Source of the DNA: Fluviispira multicolorata
GTDB lineage: Bacteria; Bdellovibrionota_B; Oligoflexia; Silvanigrellales; Silvanigrellaceae
Assembly (NCBI RefSeq): GCF_009208585.1
Contig: NZ_WFLN01000006.1
Span: 372,001 to 436,000, forward strand
Length of the DNA: 64,000 nucleotides
Reading direction: 5' to 3'
Below the pieces are notes generated by a model. It did not search any database, was not told where the DNA came from, and saw only the letters and a list, made by a program, of their open reading frames with translations. The translations under genes and the position numbers were made by a program. The first letter of the stretch is position 1, and each line of letters opens with the position of its first letter. This document shows, in pieces, positions 18,009 through 29,954 of the stretch.

Positions 18009-19862
18009 TTAAAATGGTGTAAAAACTGAATTCGTTGAAGAAACGTTATATTTCGTAATTTCAGAAGTCAAAAAATTTACACAAAATACTTTTGGGGTTC
18101 CACTTACAAAGGAAACATCTGTACACAGCTGTGCTCCCGAAGCTGAGGGAAACGAATAGTAATCTGGTGCAGTAGGATCGTTTGTTGTCCCAGGAAATGT
18201 ATTTGACGGTGTAATTGTTTTGAAATTATTCCCAAGCCAAGAACTGTCTAATCCCCAAGTAGAAACATTTGCAGTCATTCTATACCAATAAGGACGACAA
18301 GTTGAGCCACCAAAATTTAAAACGCTCATTTTTGGAACTGCTGAATTTATATTTTTAAATAAATCTATGTTTGATGTTCTCGAATACATATAAAATGTCA
18401 ATGGCCCAGCATTCTTAGGTGTGCCTGACGCTGAACCTAATAACCAATTTGCGTTCAAATTAGTTACAGTATTGTATGGATCTATAAGTTGATATGGCGC
18501 AAGACTTGAAAAATCATTTGTATTTAAGTTTGATGCTGCATTTCTAGCTGTATTTATAGAATTAATATTTGCGTTAAGAACATCAAGCCCATTTATTAAA
18601 AATATTTCTCCACCATAACCTGTTTTACCACTTGAAGAATTATCACTTTTATTGATTGTTGCATTTGTCCCATTTTTTACAACAAACAAACTATTATCTG
18701 TAATTGTTCCATATTGGTTTCCAGTTATTGTTGCGGTAGAAGGATAACAAGTTGCAGCACTCGTTCCTGCATTTACTGAATTAGCCCAATAAGATGACCA
18801 AAAACGATTTTGAAATGAAAAAGATTTTATATCATCTTCTTTTAAGTTAATATTTGAAGCAACAATATCAATTCCATTTGATTTTGCAGCATAAGGAATT
18901 CCATTTTGATTCCAGCCTAAAGGAACAAAAAAAGTTGATTCATTTATTGTTTTATTTGCATCAATATTTGTTAACAAAACAGCTGCTAACGAAACAGCAC
19001 GAAAATCTGGACATCTTATTGTAGTACATTGAGTATAATTACTATTTCCAAAATAAGATAAAGGCTCTGGCAACACTGGAAAACTATTTATAGAACTTCC
19101 TGCAAGATTTCCCATTGTTCCTGTTGGGAAAGCAATAAATAAATCATGTGTTGAATCGTATGTAGGAGCTTCAAAACCAAAAGTATAAGGTATACTTATT
19201 GAAGACTTTAATGAATCAGAAGCTGTTGATTGTTTAACAAGTGATAATGGATCATTTAACCCATAAGAAAGTATAAATAATAGCTGTGGTGCTGAACTAA
19301 AATCTTTCTTAACCTTAGTAAGAAAAGTTCTTGGAGGAATATTTGCAAAAGTTCCATCTAAATTTGCAGAAGTTATAATTGTTCCATAAACATAATAATT
19401 ATTTGCATCAGCAGTTCTAGTAAAGGTCCCAAGTCTTTTTATGGTTTGTTTTCCACCTGTACTTGGCAATGTAATAGATTGACTTATAAGAGGAAAAGCG
19501 GAGTTAGAATAATTAAGAAATTGCAATTCTGTATCTGATTTAGAATCATCAAAAGATAAAGCTACAAGTTTTCCGTCTGAAGAAGTAGTTAGTTCAGTTC
19601 CGTGACTTTTAACTGAAAAAACAGAACTCAATGATATATTTCCAAATATATCAACAGCATATCTATGAATACTTCCGTCTGAATAGTCATCATTTGCAGA
19701 CGTATTTAACAATAAAAAACTACTCGTAGTATCAGCAACAATTGCTCCGGGGAAAGACATATTATTGCCAATTGGTGGAGGCAATTGTCTTAACCCGCAG
19801 GATGTCGTTAAAGCCAAAGTAATCAAATACGAAGATCTAAAAAAAAAACAAGTTTTGTCCAT
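18009..19862 (-). CDS. Putative lipoprotein of unknown function
   Basis: A 617-residue protein with a signal sequence ending ALTTSC at Cys22, a slightly atypical lipobox, so it is probably an outer-membrane lipoprotein. The rest is Ser/Thr/Asn-rich with repeated short beta motifs such as [16 protein letters not shown] and [13 protein letters not shown]. This suggests a beta-propeller or similar all-beta fold in the first third. Several Cys occur late ([16 protein letters not shown]). No enzyme motif was recognised. It starts 4 bases after the gyrA stop and leads into the aldolase gene, a position that is probably incidental to function. Confidence 0.7.
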   Translation of the reverse strand: MDKTCFFFRSSYLITLALTTSCGLRQLPPPIGNNMSFPGAIVADTTSSFLLLNTSANDDYSDGSIHRYAVDIFGNISLSSVFSVKSHGTELTTSSDGKLVALSFDDSKSDTELQFLNYSNSAFPLISQSITLPSTGGKQTIKRLGTFTRTADANNYYVYGTIITSANLDGTFANIPPRTFLTKVKKDFSSAPQLLFILSYGLNDPLSLVKQSTASDSLKSSISIPYTFGFEAPTYDSTHDLFIAFPTGTMGNLAGSSINSFPVLPEPLSYFGNSNYTQCTTIRCPDFRAVSLAAVLLTNIDANKTINESTFFVPLGWNQNGIPYAAKSNGIDIVASNINLKEDDIKSFSFQNRFWSSYWANSVNAGTSAATCYPSTATITGNQYGTITDNSLFVVKNGTNATINKSDNSSSGKTGYGGEIFLINGLDVLNANINSINTARNAASNLNTNDFSSLAPYQLIDPYNTVTNLNANWLLGSASGTPKNAGPLTFYMYSRTSNIDLFKNINSAVPKMSVLNFGGSTCRPYWYRMTANVSTWGLDSSWLGNNFKTITPSNTFPGTTNDPTAPDYYSFPSASGAQLCTDVSFVSGTPKVFCVNFLTSEITKYNVSSTNSVFTPF

Positions 19863-19866
19863 TTAT

Positions 19867-22344
19867 TCACTCTACTTCTTCAACTGATTCAATTTGTGTT
19901 ACAGGAGTGTCGTCAAACTCACTTGGAGTTGAAACAGAAACAATCTTTTCTTCATCTAAAATACGCATAAGGCAAACACCTTGGGTCACACGTCCCATAA
20001 CGCGTAATGAGCTTACTTTAATTCTTAAAACACGTCCTGTATTGGTGGTTAACATAATATCGGATTCTGCATTGACTGACATCATACTTATGACGTTTCC
20101 ATTGCGTTCACTGATTTTTATAGTTTTAACACCTTTTCCGCCTCTGCTTGTTTTTCTATATTCTTCTAACTTACTTCTCTTGCCATAACCATTTTCTGTT
20201 ACGACGAGAACACATTCTTCAGGTTTTACAACTTCAGCAGCAACAACAAAATCTTTGTCTACTTCGTCAAGAGTAATTCCTTTCACACCACGCGCAGTGC
20301 GTCCCATACTACGGACATCTACTTCACTAAAACGAACTGCTTGCCCATGAGCTGTAGCAATAACAACTTCATCTTTACCGGTTGTAATTTTAACAGAGAC
20401 AAGTGTGTCCCCCTCTTCTAAGGTAACAGCACGCAAACCTCCCACACGAATATTTGAGAAAGAGGAAAGTTCAGTTTTCTTAATAACTCCTTCTTTTGTT
20501 ACCATAAGAATATGCTGATTTTCAGTAAATTCTTTCACAGGTAACATAGCAGTAATTTGTTCATTACTAGACATTGTTAGAATTTGGTTAATAGATTTAC
20601 CACGAGCTGTTGCAGACGCTTCAGGAAGCTCATAGACTTTAAAACTATAAACTTTACCTAAGTTAGAGAACATCAATACATAGTCATGTGTATGTGCATG
20701 GAAAGTAAATTTAACGACATCATTTTCTTTTAATGCAGCTCCAGTTTTACCTTTACCTGCTCTATTTTGGATTCTAAATTCATCTTGATTTACACGCTTA
20801 ATATAACCAGTACTAGAAAAAGTAACAAATACATTTGCTGGCGGAATCAGACTTGCAATATCTACATCACCTGCTTCAGTAGCAATTTCTGTTCTTCTAT
20901 TATCACCATGTGAATTTTTTAAATTAATAAATTCTTCTTTAGCAATGGCTTTAACTCTTTCTGGCTTTTCAAGAATATCTTTTAAATCTGCAATAATAAT
21001 TAATGTTTCTTTATGTTCAGAGATAATTTTATCACGTTCTAATCCAGTCAATTGGGATAAACGCATGTCTAAAATTGCTGTAACCTGTTTTTCTGAAAGT
21101 GCATATGCAGAAATTAATTTTTCTTTTGCATCGTCACGACTTGCAGCAGCTCTAATAATTGCAACAACTTTATCGATATTATCAACAGCAATCTTTAAAC
21201 CTTCCAAAATATGGAGGCGATCTTGTGCTTTGCGTAATCTAAAAGTAGTGCGTCGCGTAATCACTTCAAGGCGGTGATCTAAAAAATATTCAAGACATTC
21301 TTTTAAGTTTAAAAGTCGAGGAGCACCTCGAACAATACAAACCATATTTACGCCAAATGAGTCTTGTAAACGTGTGCGTTTATAAAGATGGTTTAATAAA
21401 ACCTCAGCATTTTCACCTTTTTTAACTTCAATAACAACGCGTATACCTTCTTTGTTACTTTCATCACGAATATCAGAAATTCCTTGAATTTCTTCTTGCT
21501 TTACAAGCTCAGCTATTTTTTCAATCCATGTTAACTTATTCACTTGGTAAGGAAGTTCAGTTACAATAATCTGTTCTCTACCATTTTTTGTTGCTTCAAT
21601 GGCTGCTTTTCCACGAACAACAACACTTCCTCTTCCAGTACGATAAGCGTCATGAATGCCTTTTAAACCACAGATCATTCCATAAGAAGGAAAATCAGGT
21701 CCTTTAACATAGCCCATAACTTGCTCAACCGTTACAGAGCTTTTATTTTCAATCATAAAAATAAGTGCATCGAGAACTTCTGTTAAGTTATGTGGTGGAA
21801 TATTTGTTGCCATACCTACAGCAATACCGCTTTGTCCATTGACTAATAGCTGTGGTAAGACAGAAGGCAAGACAAGAGGTTGAACTTCACTGTTGTCGTA
21901 GTTTGGACCAAAATCAACAGTGTCTTCTTCAATTGAACCCATTAAAGATTCAGAAATTTTAGCCAAACGAACTTCGGTATAACGCATTGCTGCAGGAGAG
22001 TCTCCATCAATGGATCCGAAGTTTCCTTGACCATCAATTAATGGATAACGCATTGAAAAATCTTGTGCTAAACGAACAAGTGCATCATAAACAGATGTAT
22101 CACTGTGAGGGTGGTATTTACCTAGAACATCACCAACAATACGAGCTGATTTTTTATACGGCTTATTATGAACATTATTTTGTTCATACATAGCATAAAG
22201 AACTCTTCTATGAACAGGTTTCATACCGTCACGAACGTCTGGAAGCGCACGACTTACTATTACACTCATTGCATAATCAAGGTATGCATTTTTCATTTCA
22301 TCATTAATATTTGCGGTAACAACATTTGCTTTTTCTTGTGACAT
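19867..22344 (-). CDS. gyrA: DNA gyrase subunit A
   Basis: An 825-residue GyrA. The winged-helix domain has Arg121-Tyr122 (catalytic Tyr in [10 protein letters not shown]), and the C-terminal domain has repeated beta-pinwheel blades plus the GyrA-box-like sequences ([17 protein letters not shown]). With GyrB it introduces negative supercoils. Numbering around the quinolone region matches E. coli; there the protein reads H80-S81-D82-T83-S84-V85-Y86-D87 instead of HGDSAVYD. It ends in an acidic tail. It lies 33 bases after gyrB. Confidence 0.98.
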   Translation of the reverse strand: MSQEKANVVTANINDEMKNAYLDYAMSVIVSRALPDVRDGMKPVHRRVLYAMYEQNNVHNKPYKKSARIVGDVLGKYHPHSDTSVYDALVRLAQDFSMRYPLIDGQGNFGSIDGDSPAAMRYTEVRLAKISESLMGSIEEDTVDFGPNYDNSEVQPLVLPSVLPQLLVNGQSGIAVGMATNIPPHNLTEVLDALIFMIENKSSVTVEQVMGYVKGPDFPSYGMICGLKGIHDAYRTGRGSVVVRGKAAIEATKNGREQIIVTELPYQVNKLTWIEKIAELVKQEEIQGISDIRDESNKEGIRVVIEVKKGENAEVLLNHLYKRTRLQDSFGVNMVCIVRGAPRLLNLKECLEYFLDHRLEVITRRTTFRLRKAQDRLHILEGLKIAVDNIDKVVAIIRAAASRDDAKEKLISAYALSEKQVTAILDMRLSQLTGLERDKIISEHKETLIIIADLKDILEKPERVKAIAKEEFINLKNSHGDNRRTEIATEAGDVDIASLIPPANVFVTFSSTGYIKRVNQDEFRIQNRAGKGKTGAALKENDVVKFTFHAHTHDYVLMFSNLGKVYSFKVYELPEASATARGKSINQILTMSSNEQITAMLPVKEFTENQHILMVTKEGVIKKTELSSFSNIRVGGLRAVTLEEGDTLVSVKITTGKDEVVIATAHGQAVRFSEVDVRSMGRTARGVKGITLDEVDKDFVVAAEVVKPEECVLVVTENGYGKRSKLEEYRKTSRGGKGVKTIKISERNGNVISMMSVNAESDIMLTTNTGRVLRIKVSSLRVMGRVTQGVCLMRILDEEKIVSVSTPSEFDDTPVTQIESVEEVE

Positions 22345-22376
22345 AATCTTTTTTCCAACTTTTTGTTACTTTTAAT

Positions 22377-24842
<2,466 letters not shown>

Positions 24843-24869
24843 TCAAAAAATTTAAAACTTTAAACAATA

Positions 24870-26054
24870 TTAAAAACGTGCAGGAACAAGCAGATAAAAA
24901 ACTTCAATTCCTCTTTGTTCTTCGCCAGTAATTTTAACAGGTCTATTCATATTTTCCCAAGCAAATTGTACTCGAGATCCAGAAATAACACCTAAAATTC
25001 CTGTTATCAAAGAACCGTTATAGTTTACTTCAAAAGGAGAAGATATGGATGAATTCATTTCTATAACTTCTTCGCCTTCTTTTTGACCAGGAGTTGAACT
25101 TGCCATCGTCAAAAGAGAGTTTTCAAAATGAAGCTTCATAATCTTATTTTTATCTGCAAATAGAAGCGAACGTTTTACACTATCTTGTATTGATTTAAGA
25201 TCAACTTGAATTTCCATATTAATTTTTTGAGGTATTGCAGCTTCATAGGGTGGATATTGACCTGCAATGCATTTAGCAAACATTGTATATTCAGAAGTTT
25301 CTATTGCAAAAAAGAGTTCTTTATCATGCCATCTTAATAGAAACTCAGTTTCGGGTTCAAGACCAGCAACTCTTTTGAGTTCTTCAAGAGCCTTTCTTGG
25401 AACAAGCACTTGACTTGCATCGAGATTTTCAATGTTTACACCTTCATATAAAGTCGATTTTGCTAATCTCAGAGCGTCACTTGCAACAGAATGCAAAACA
25501 GCTCCCTTTGTTGAGTCTTTTTCAGCCCAAATAAGAGCTCCATTAGCATAAAAACGATTGTCATCTACCGATACAAAATCTTTAAAACTTGAAACAAATT
25601 TTTCAATTTGGCTTCCTTTAATTTTAACGACAGTTCCAGATTCTGGAATATCAATTTTACTTTGGGATTGATCTTGCACAAGCTGAATTTTTGCTGAACT
25701 TCTTCCACAGCGGAGGTGAATACGAGATGGAAGTTCTGCTTTTAATGAAACTTTTGTAGAAGGTAATTGTTTCACATAATCAGAAAACTGCTTACCAGAA
25801 ACTTTTATGACACCAAAACCATTATGGGGTGTCTCAATTTCACATTTGATTGCTAAATTATGACTTATAGAAGATATTATGACTTTTTTTTCACCCGAAA
25901 AGGATAATTGAACCCATCCTATATCAGGATCGATTTGAGCTGCACTTACTGCAAGTAAAGCTGCAGCCAATTTGTCTCTTTCAAACTCAGCAGATATTTC
26001 TGAATTTGAACCTTGGACGTCAGATGAGAAAAAACGATTGCACTTTTTAAACAT
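24870..26054 (-). CDS. dnaN: DNA polymerase III beta subunit (sliding clamp)
   Basis: A 394-residue protein with three clamp domains. Motifs include FERDKLAAALLAVSA, GANGALIWAE-type segment FYANGALIWAE and the C-terminal YLLVPARF, typical of DnaN. It encircles DNA and tethers polymerase III. The N-terminus has about 20 residues (MFKKCNRFFSSDVQG) before the usual first strand. The frame is open to GTG at 26078, but AAAGGTGG precedes the ATG at 26054 and the candidate promoter's start point lies near 26074, so the inner start is preferred. Its upstream side borders the origin. Confidence 0.96.
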   Translation of the reverse strand: MFKKCNRFFSSDVQGSNSEISAEFERDKLAAALLAVSAAQIDPDIGWVQLSFSGEKKVIISSISHNLAIKCEIETPHNGFGVIKVSGKQFSDYVKQLPSTKVSLKAELPSRIHLRCGRSSAKIQLVQDQSQSKIDIPESGTVVKIKGSQIEKFVSSFKDFVSVDDNRFYANGALIWAEKDSTKGAVLHSVASDALRLAKSTLYEGVNIENLDASQVLVPRKALEELKRVAGLEPETEFLLRWHDKELFFAIETSEYTMFAKCIAGQYPPYEAAIPQKINMEIQVDLKSIQDSVKRSLLFADKNKIMKLHFENSLLTMASSTPGQKEGEEVIEMNSSISSPFEVNYNGSLITGILGVISGSRVQFAWENMNRPVKITGEEQRGIEVFYLLVPARF

Positions 26055-26080
26055 GTGTCCACCTTTGAAGAAGTTCACGC

Positions 26081-26109
26081 ATACAACATTTTGCTTAACC
26101 TATTGTCAA
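26081..26109 (-). promoter_or_regulatory. Candidate promoter of dnaN
   Basis: On the minus strand, a perfect -35 TTGACA (26104-26109) is followed after 17 bases by TTGTAT (26081-26086), a weak -10. Transcription would start near 26074, just ahead of the dnaN ATG at 26054 and downstream of the GTG at 26078. Confidence 0.4.
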
Positions 26110-26180
26110 CAGCTCTTCAAGCAAGAGATCTTGAGCACATCTTCTTATACACTTATTAAGAAATAGAATCTCTTTTTTAT

Positions 26181-26195
26181 TAGAAGTAGTAGTAG
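26181..26195 (+). promoter_or_regulatory. DnaA-trio element, probable start of origin unwinding
   Basis: Five consecutive triplets TAG-AAG-TAG-TAG-TAG, followed by the GC-richer GCTGTTCC and, 14 bases on, the DnaA box at 26210. This order and polarity (box, spacer, then trios reading CTA on the other strand) match the DnaA-trio module known from Bacillus subtilis. The DNA on the dnaN side is very AT-rich, as expected for the melted region. Confidence 0.75.
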
Positions 26196-26209
26196 GCTGT
26201 TCCTATTTA

Positions 26210-26218
26210 TGTGGATAA
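26210..26218 (+). promoter_or_regulatory. DnaA box (perfect) next to the DnaA-trio
   Basis: TGTGGATAA, correctly oriented to load DnaA onto the trio at 26181-26195. It stands alone, 69 bases before the main array. Confidence 0.85.
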
Positions 26219-26286
26219 CTTAGGAAGCATTTAATGTAAATCTTGATAATATAAGACAAATTACTAAGAAAAAAGCCCAAAAAGAA

Positions 26287-26328
26287 TGTGGATAACGTGT
26301 GGATAACATGTGGATAGAGTGTGGATAA
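26287..26328 (+). repeat. Array of four forward DnaA boxes at 11-bp period
   Basis: Boxes start at 26287, 26298, 26309 and 26320. The first, second and fourth are TGTGGATAA; the third is TGTGGATAG. The 11-base period puts all boxes on one face of the helix, favouring cooperative DnaA assembly. Confidence 0.92.
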
Positions 26329-26339
26329 GTCTCAAATCC

Positions 26340-26348
26340 TGTGGATAA
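26340..26348 (+). promoter_or_regulatory. DnaA box (perfect) between the two arrays
   Basis: TGTGGATAA, forward orientation, 20 bases after the start of the last box of the forward array and off the 11-base register. Confidence 0.85.
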
Positions 26349-26376
26349 GTATGTGCTAATAAAAAGTGCAAATAAG

Positions 26377-26418
26377 TTGTCCACATGTTATCCACACGTT
26401 GTCCACATGTTATCCACA
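26377..26418 (-). repeat. Array of four reverse DnaA boxes at 11-bp period
   Basis: Boxes start at 26377, 26388, 26399 and 26410, reading TTGTCCACA, TTATCCACA, TTGTCCACA, TTATCCACA: strong and weak sites alternate. The array is the mirror of the forward one, with the two facing each other across about 48 bases. Confidence 0.92.
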
Positions 26419-26474
26419 GAAGAAAAATGGGTAGGTTATCTTATCAAATTTAAAGTTTGCATGAAAATGTAGAA

Positions 26475-26513
26475 TGTGGATATGTGGATAACTTGATGCT
26501 TTTATGTGGATAA
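26475..26513 (+). repeat. Group of three forward DnaA boxes
   Basis: TGTGGATAT at 26475 (one change; its last base overlaps the next box), then TGTGGATAA at 26483 and 26505. The two perfect boxes are 22 bases apart, twice the 11-base period. Confidence 0.8.
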
Positions 26514-26585
26514 CTTTTTATAAAAACCTTGAAAATCATTCTGAAATATGGAAAAAGTGCGATCACCTATATGGGTATGTTACCA

Positions 26586-26605
26586 TGTGGATAACATGTG
26601 GATAA
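26586..26605 (+). promoter_or_regulatory. Pair of DnaA boxes just upstream of sua5
   Basis: Two perfect TGTGGATAA boxes at 26586 and 26597, again 11 bases apart, ending 18 bases before the sua5 ATG. They may let DnaA regulate sua5 transcription as well as helping the origin. Confidence 0.85.
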
Positions 26606-26623
26606 GTCGTTTAAGAAGCGAAT

Positions 26624-27748
26624 ATGAAACAAAAATCATCGGAGAAGCTTGTGGCGAAAATTTTACCTTTATCTGAAGAATCATTAACTTCTTGTGCAAA
26701 TGCACTCATTTCTAACTCTTTAGTTGCTTTTCCAACAGAAACTGTCTTTGGACTCGGCGCAAATGCATTAAGTGAAAGTGCTACGGAAAAAATATTTGCA
26801 GCAAAAGGTCGTCCCAAATCTGATCCACTCATTGTTCATATTAGTTTCATGCGTCAAGCAGAAAGTTTAACAAAAATGTCTGGGTTTCAAAGACAATGTT
26901 TTGACATTCTAGGTTCAAACTTTTGGCCAGGACCTCTGACATTAATAGTTAAGGCCTCAGATATTGTGCCAAAAATTATAACAGCAGGCGGGGATTCCAT
27001 AGCTTTAAGGATTCCTTCTCATCATGTAGCTCAAGAATTGCTTAAGAGAGCAAATATTCCTGTTGCAGCGCCAAGTGCAAATAGGTTCGGACATGTAAGC
27101 CCTACAACTGCTCAGCATGTGTTTGATGATTTAGGAAATGTTGAAGATCTTTCTATTTTAGATCATTCTGAAGCATGTACCATTGGTATAGAATCTACTG
27201 TAATTAAAATTTCAGAAGAAAATAATATTTCTCTCTTAAGACCAGGTGCAATCAGCTCACTACAAATTAAAAATGCATTAAATGAAGCTCATATTAATTT
27301 CACTTTTCATGTTATTAAGAGGGAGATTAAGCTAACTGATTTACAAAAAGCGAATAAAAATGAAATGTCTCTTGATGCTCCAGGGCAATTGCTTACGCAT
27401 TATGCACCTTCAATCGAAGCTTTTATTATGGGGCAGCCGAAAGTGAACAATGAAACAGTGCAAAATTTTGAAAAATCACTTTTGAAAAGTGCAGTTATTA
27501 TTGATTTTTCTCAAAAAAATAAAAATTTATCGAGTCATTGTTTAAAATATTTAGATTTGTCTAGTCAAGGTAACTGCGATGAAGCAAGTCATAATTTATT
27601 TTCTTGTTTAAGAATGGCCGAAAATATAGAAGGAGCAAAATATATCTTACTACCTGATTTAAATTTTGAAAATAATGAAAAAATATTAGCAGTTTTTGAC
27701 AGAATTTTTAGAGCTGCATCTGGAAAATATATTCAAATAGTTAATTAG
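26624..27748 (+). CDS. tsaC: L-threonylcarbamoyladenylate synthase (Sua5 type)
   Basis: A 374-residue protein. The YrdC/TsaC domain occupies about residues 18-205 (NSLVAFPTETVFGLGANA, KGRPKSDPLIVHI, PVAAPSANRFGHVSPT, SLLRPGAIS); the Sua5 C-terminal domain follows after a linker (APGQLLTHYAPS). It makes threonylcarbamoyl-AMP for the t6A37 modification of ANN-decoding tRNAs. Length indicates the Sua5 rather than the short TsaC form. Its 3' end overlaps the end of the convergent dnaA gene by 8 bases. The gene lies between the DnaA-box cluster and dnaA. Confidence 0.92.
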   Translation: MKQKSSEKLVAKILPLSEESLTSCANALISNSLVAFPTETVFGLGANALSESATEKIFAAKGRPKSDPLIVHISFMRQAESLTKMSGFQRQCFDILGSNFWPGPLTLIVKASDIVPKIITAGGDSIALRIPSHHVAQELLKRANIPVAAPSANRFGHVSPTTAQHVFDDLGNVEDLSILDHSEACTIGIESTVIKISEENNISLLRPGAISSLQIKNALNEAHINFTFHVIKREIKLTDLQKANKNEMSLDAPGQLLTHYAPSIEAFIMGQPKVNNETVQNFEKSLLKSAVIIDFSQKNKNLSSHCLKYLDLSSQGNCDEASHNLFSCLRMAENIEGAKYILLPDLNFENNEKILAVFDRIFRAASGKYIQIVN

Positions 27749-29258
27749 ATTGCATGATTTGATCTAGTTTTCTTTTAATTTGTACAAAATTCCCTCTGAA
27801 TTCATCATCTTTATCTAATGATTCTTTTACTTTTGACATAGCATGTAAAACAGTCGTGTGATCTTTTTTTCCAAATGCACTGGCAATTGCAACTATTTGC
27901 AACCCAATCATTTCTTTTGCTAAAAACATTGCTATATGTCTTGCAATGACAAATTTTTGCTGACGACTTTGACCCATTAAGTCAGACATTTTTATTTGAA
28001 AATGATTTGCCACAACTTTTTGAATTGCAGCAATATCAATGGTGGATTCTACAGATCCTGATGGAAATCTTCTTTTTAAAATTGCGGTTACCGATTCAAT
28101 AGTCGGTGTGCGACCCGTCATGTGTTGATTCATTAAAAGATCTTTAAGTAGCCCTTGTATTTCTCTTACATTTGTTTTTGCATGAGTTGCAATTAGAAAT
28201 GAAATTTCTTGATTTATTTTTAAACCGATTAAATTTGCTTTTGTTTCAATGATTGCAACACGATCTTCAAATCCAGGTGGCTCAATATCTACGAGCAGTC
28301 CTTGCAGAAAGCGGCTTTTTAAACGCTCTTCAATATTCGGAATATCTTTTGGGAACTTATCGCTTGTAATGACAATTTGCTTTCTTTTTTGATAAAGCTC
28401 ATTGAAAGTATGGAAAAACTCTATTTGACATGCGTCTTTCTTTTCTAAGAATTGTATATCGTCAACTAATAAAACATCACAAGCGCTATATTTCATTCGC
28501 ACCTCATCCATTTTACCAACTCGAATTCCTCTATGAATAACATCATTTACAAAGTCTTCACTGGTAATATAAAGAATTTTTGCATCTGGAATTTTGTGCT
28601 GTATTTCATTACCAACAGAATGTAAAAGGTGTGTTTTGCCTAATCCTGTTGCCCCATAAATAAACAGAGGATTAGATAAATTTCCTGGGTTTTTTGCCAC
28701 AGCTTCACATGCTGAATAAGCAACTAGATTGCTCTCACAACGAATAAATGTGCTGAAATTTTGTGATGCATCTAAAGTTCTTGGTTTCTCTGCATTTTGA
28801 ATGCTTATGTCTTTAGTTTCAATTATTAAAGATGTAGGTTCTTCTGTTTTAGTTGGTGTGAAGTTATCTTGAAGTGTCTTTCCTTTTACTTTTTTCTTTT
28901 TTTCTGAATAATATATCTGTTCATCTGGAAATAGAGTGATTTCATCTCTTGTTTCGTTTTTTTGTGGAAGAGAATTATTTTTAATTTGGTTTAAATCATT
29001 TGGATGAGAATCAATTTTAAATGAATATTCAGAACCAAAACATTGTTTTGCTATTTTTTCAATTTCATCAATTTTAGGAGAAATAAATTGATCGCGATAA
29101 AAAGGATCTGAACATGAAGATACTATTGTATTTCCATCAATACGTATTGGAGTCACTAGTTTTGCTATTTTAGTGGCAGTTGACTTGGAGAGTCCAAGCT
29201 CAACAAAGCGAATACGTAGTTTTTCTGAAAAAATTTGATTGAAATCTCTATCTAACAT
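27741..29258 (-). CDS. dnaA: Chromosomal replication initiator DnaA
   Basis: A 505-residue DnaA. Domain I/II covers about the first 165 residues and includes a variable, charged linker. The AAA+ domain has Walker A GATGLGKTHLL, Walker B DVLLVDDIQF and the sensor motif ERLKSRF. Domain IV has the box-binding signature KKDHTTVLHAMSKV. GAGG precedes the ATG by about eight bases. Transcription runs toward the box cluster, separated from it by sua5, which is an unusual arrangement. No DnaA box is visible in its own 87-base upstream region. Confidence 0.98.
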   Translation of the reverse strand: MLDRDFNQIFSEKLRIRFVELGLSKSTATKIAKLVTPIRIDGNTIVSSCSDPFYRDQFISPKIDEIEKIAKQCFGSEYSFKIDSHPNDLNQIKNNSLPQKNETRDEITLFPDEQIYYSEKKKKVKGKTLQDNFTPTKTEEPTSLIIETKDISIQNAEKPRTLDASQNFSTFIRCESNLVAYSACEAVAKNPGNLSNPLFIYGATGLGKTHLLHSVGNEIQHKIPDAKILYITSEDFVNDVIHRGIRVGKMDEVRMKYSACDVLLVDDIQFLEKKDACQIEFFHTFNELYQKRKQIVITSDKFPKDIPNIEERLKSRFLQGLLVDIEPPGFEDRVAIIETKANLIGLKINQEISFLIATHAKTNVREIQGLLKDLLMNQHMTGRTPTIESVTAILKRRFPSGSVESTIDIAAIQKVVANHFQIKMSDLMGQSRQQKFVIARHIAMFLAKEMIGLQIVAIASAFGKKDHTTVLHAMSKVKESLDKDDEFRGNFVQIKRKLDQIMQSN

Positions 29259-29279
29259 GAAATAAGCCTCTTATAGGGT

Positions 29280-29313
29280 TTGCAGGTTTGAAAATTTTTC
29301 CAAGACTGCAGGT
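29280..29313 (+). repeat. Short direct repeat upstream of dnaA
   Basis: TGCAGGTT occurs at 29280-29287 and 29306-29313, 26 bases apart, in the gap between divergent dnaA and the atp-type genes. It could be an operator, but two copies of eight bases are weak evidence. Confidence 0.35.
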
Positions 29314-29375
29314 TCGATAATTACGAGACTGATTCGTATGGTCAAGTGTTTTGCCTAATTTTTGGTGCCTATTAT

Positions 29376-29630
29376 ATGAGCAAAGAGTTAAGGTCAATTG
29401 CAATACTCTATAGTCAAATCACTTCTTCGTTCATTCTCATTATTACAACATGGGTTTGGGGAGATTCCAAAAGTGGTAAAGAGTTTTTTGAATCATGGAA
29501 CATATCTTCTCTATTATTTGAGTTGTTAATCACATTTATTGTTTTATTGGTAACAGCAATATTGATTTATAAATCAGTTAGAAAACTCATTCATAACAAA
29601 AAGAATGAGAGCGAGGAAAAGGGTGAATGA
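29376..29630 (+). CDS. AtpZ/AtpI-like small membrane protein
   Basis: A protein of about 84 residues (94 if the GTG at 29346 is used) with two hydrophobic segments flanking a short charged loop (GDSKSGKEFFESW) and a basic-acidic tail. Position immediately upstream of another small membrane protein and atpB matches AtpZ/AtpI-type genes that open ATP synthase operons and help c-ring assembly. Sequence motifs alone are weak, so the call depends on context. Neither start has a clear Shine-Dalgarno sequence. Confidence 0.5.
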   Translation: MSKELRSIAILYSQITSSFILIITTWVWGDSKSGKEFFESWNISSLLFELLITFIVLLVTAILIYKSVRKLIHNKKNESEEKGE

Positions 29631-29904
29631 TATTCTAGGAACGGTCTTATTTAGCTTATCAGGTGTTATTATAATGCTTGGCATTGTGCTTCAAGCAAAA
29701 GCAACGCTTGATCAGGGGCTTGGGCAAACTGGCTTTTCTAAAGCAATTGCTATGCTTTTAAAATATTCAGGGTTTGCTTTACTTGCATTTTTAATGCTTA
29801 AATATAAAACACTTTATTTAGCATTGCACTTGATTGTATTTTTTTTATCAGCCTTAGTCACCTTTTTGCTCTACCTACTTGCAAGAAGGGCTTCATTAAG
29901 GTAA
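29605..29904 (+). CDS. atpI: ATP synthase protein I-like (AtpI-like)
   Basis: A 99-residue protein with three hydrophobic segments at about 10-28, 48-63 and 68-93, ending in RRASLR. It overlaps the upstream gene by 26 bases from ATG 29605, or by 8 if the GTG at 29623 is used; GAGG sits a few bases before that GTG. AtpI proteins assist assembly of the c-ring and lie before atpB. Family motifs are poorly conserved, so context carries the call. Confidence 0.5.
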   Translation: MRARKRVNDILGTVLFSLSGVIIMLGIVLQAKATLDQGLGQTGFSKAIAMLLKYSGFALLAFLMLKYKTLYLALHLIVFFLSALVTFLLYLLARRASLR

Positions 29905-29954
29905 TTGGCATGTGTTTGCTTTGATATTTTACGAAGGGATCCTTTATAAACAAT

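Larger units (their letters stand above)
26055..26623. other. oriC: Chromosomal replication origin (oriC) between dnaN and sua5
   Basis: A 569-base gene-free stretch holding about 15 copies of TGTGGATAA or its complement TTATCCACA, 11 of them perfect and 4 with one change. From dnaN outward: AT-rich DNA, a DnaA-trio, a single box, an array of four forward boxes, a single box, an array of four reverse boxes, a loose group and a pair just before sua5. Neighbouring dnaN, gyrB, gyrA and dnaA support the assignment. That this is the functional origin is inference; strand asymmetry could not be computed here. Confidence 0.93.
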
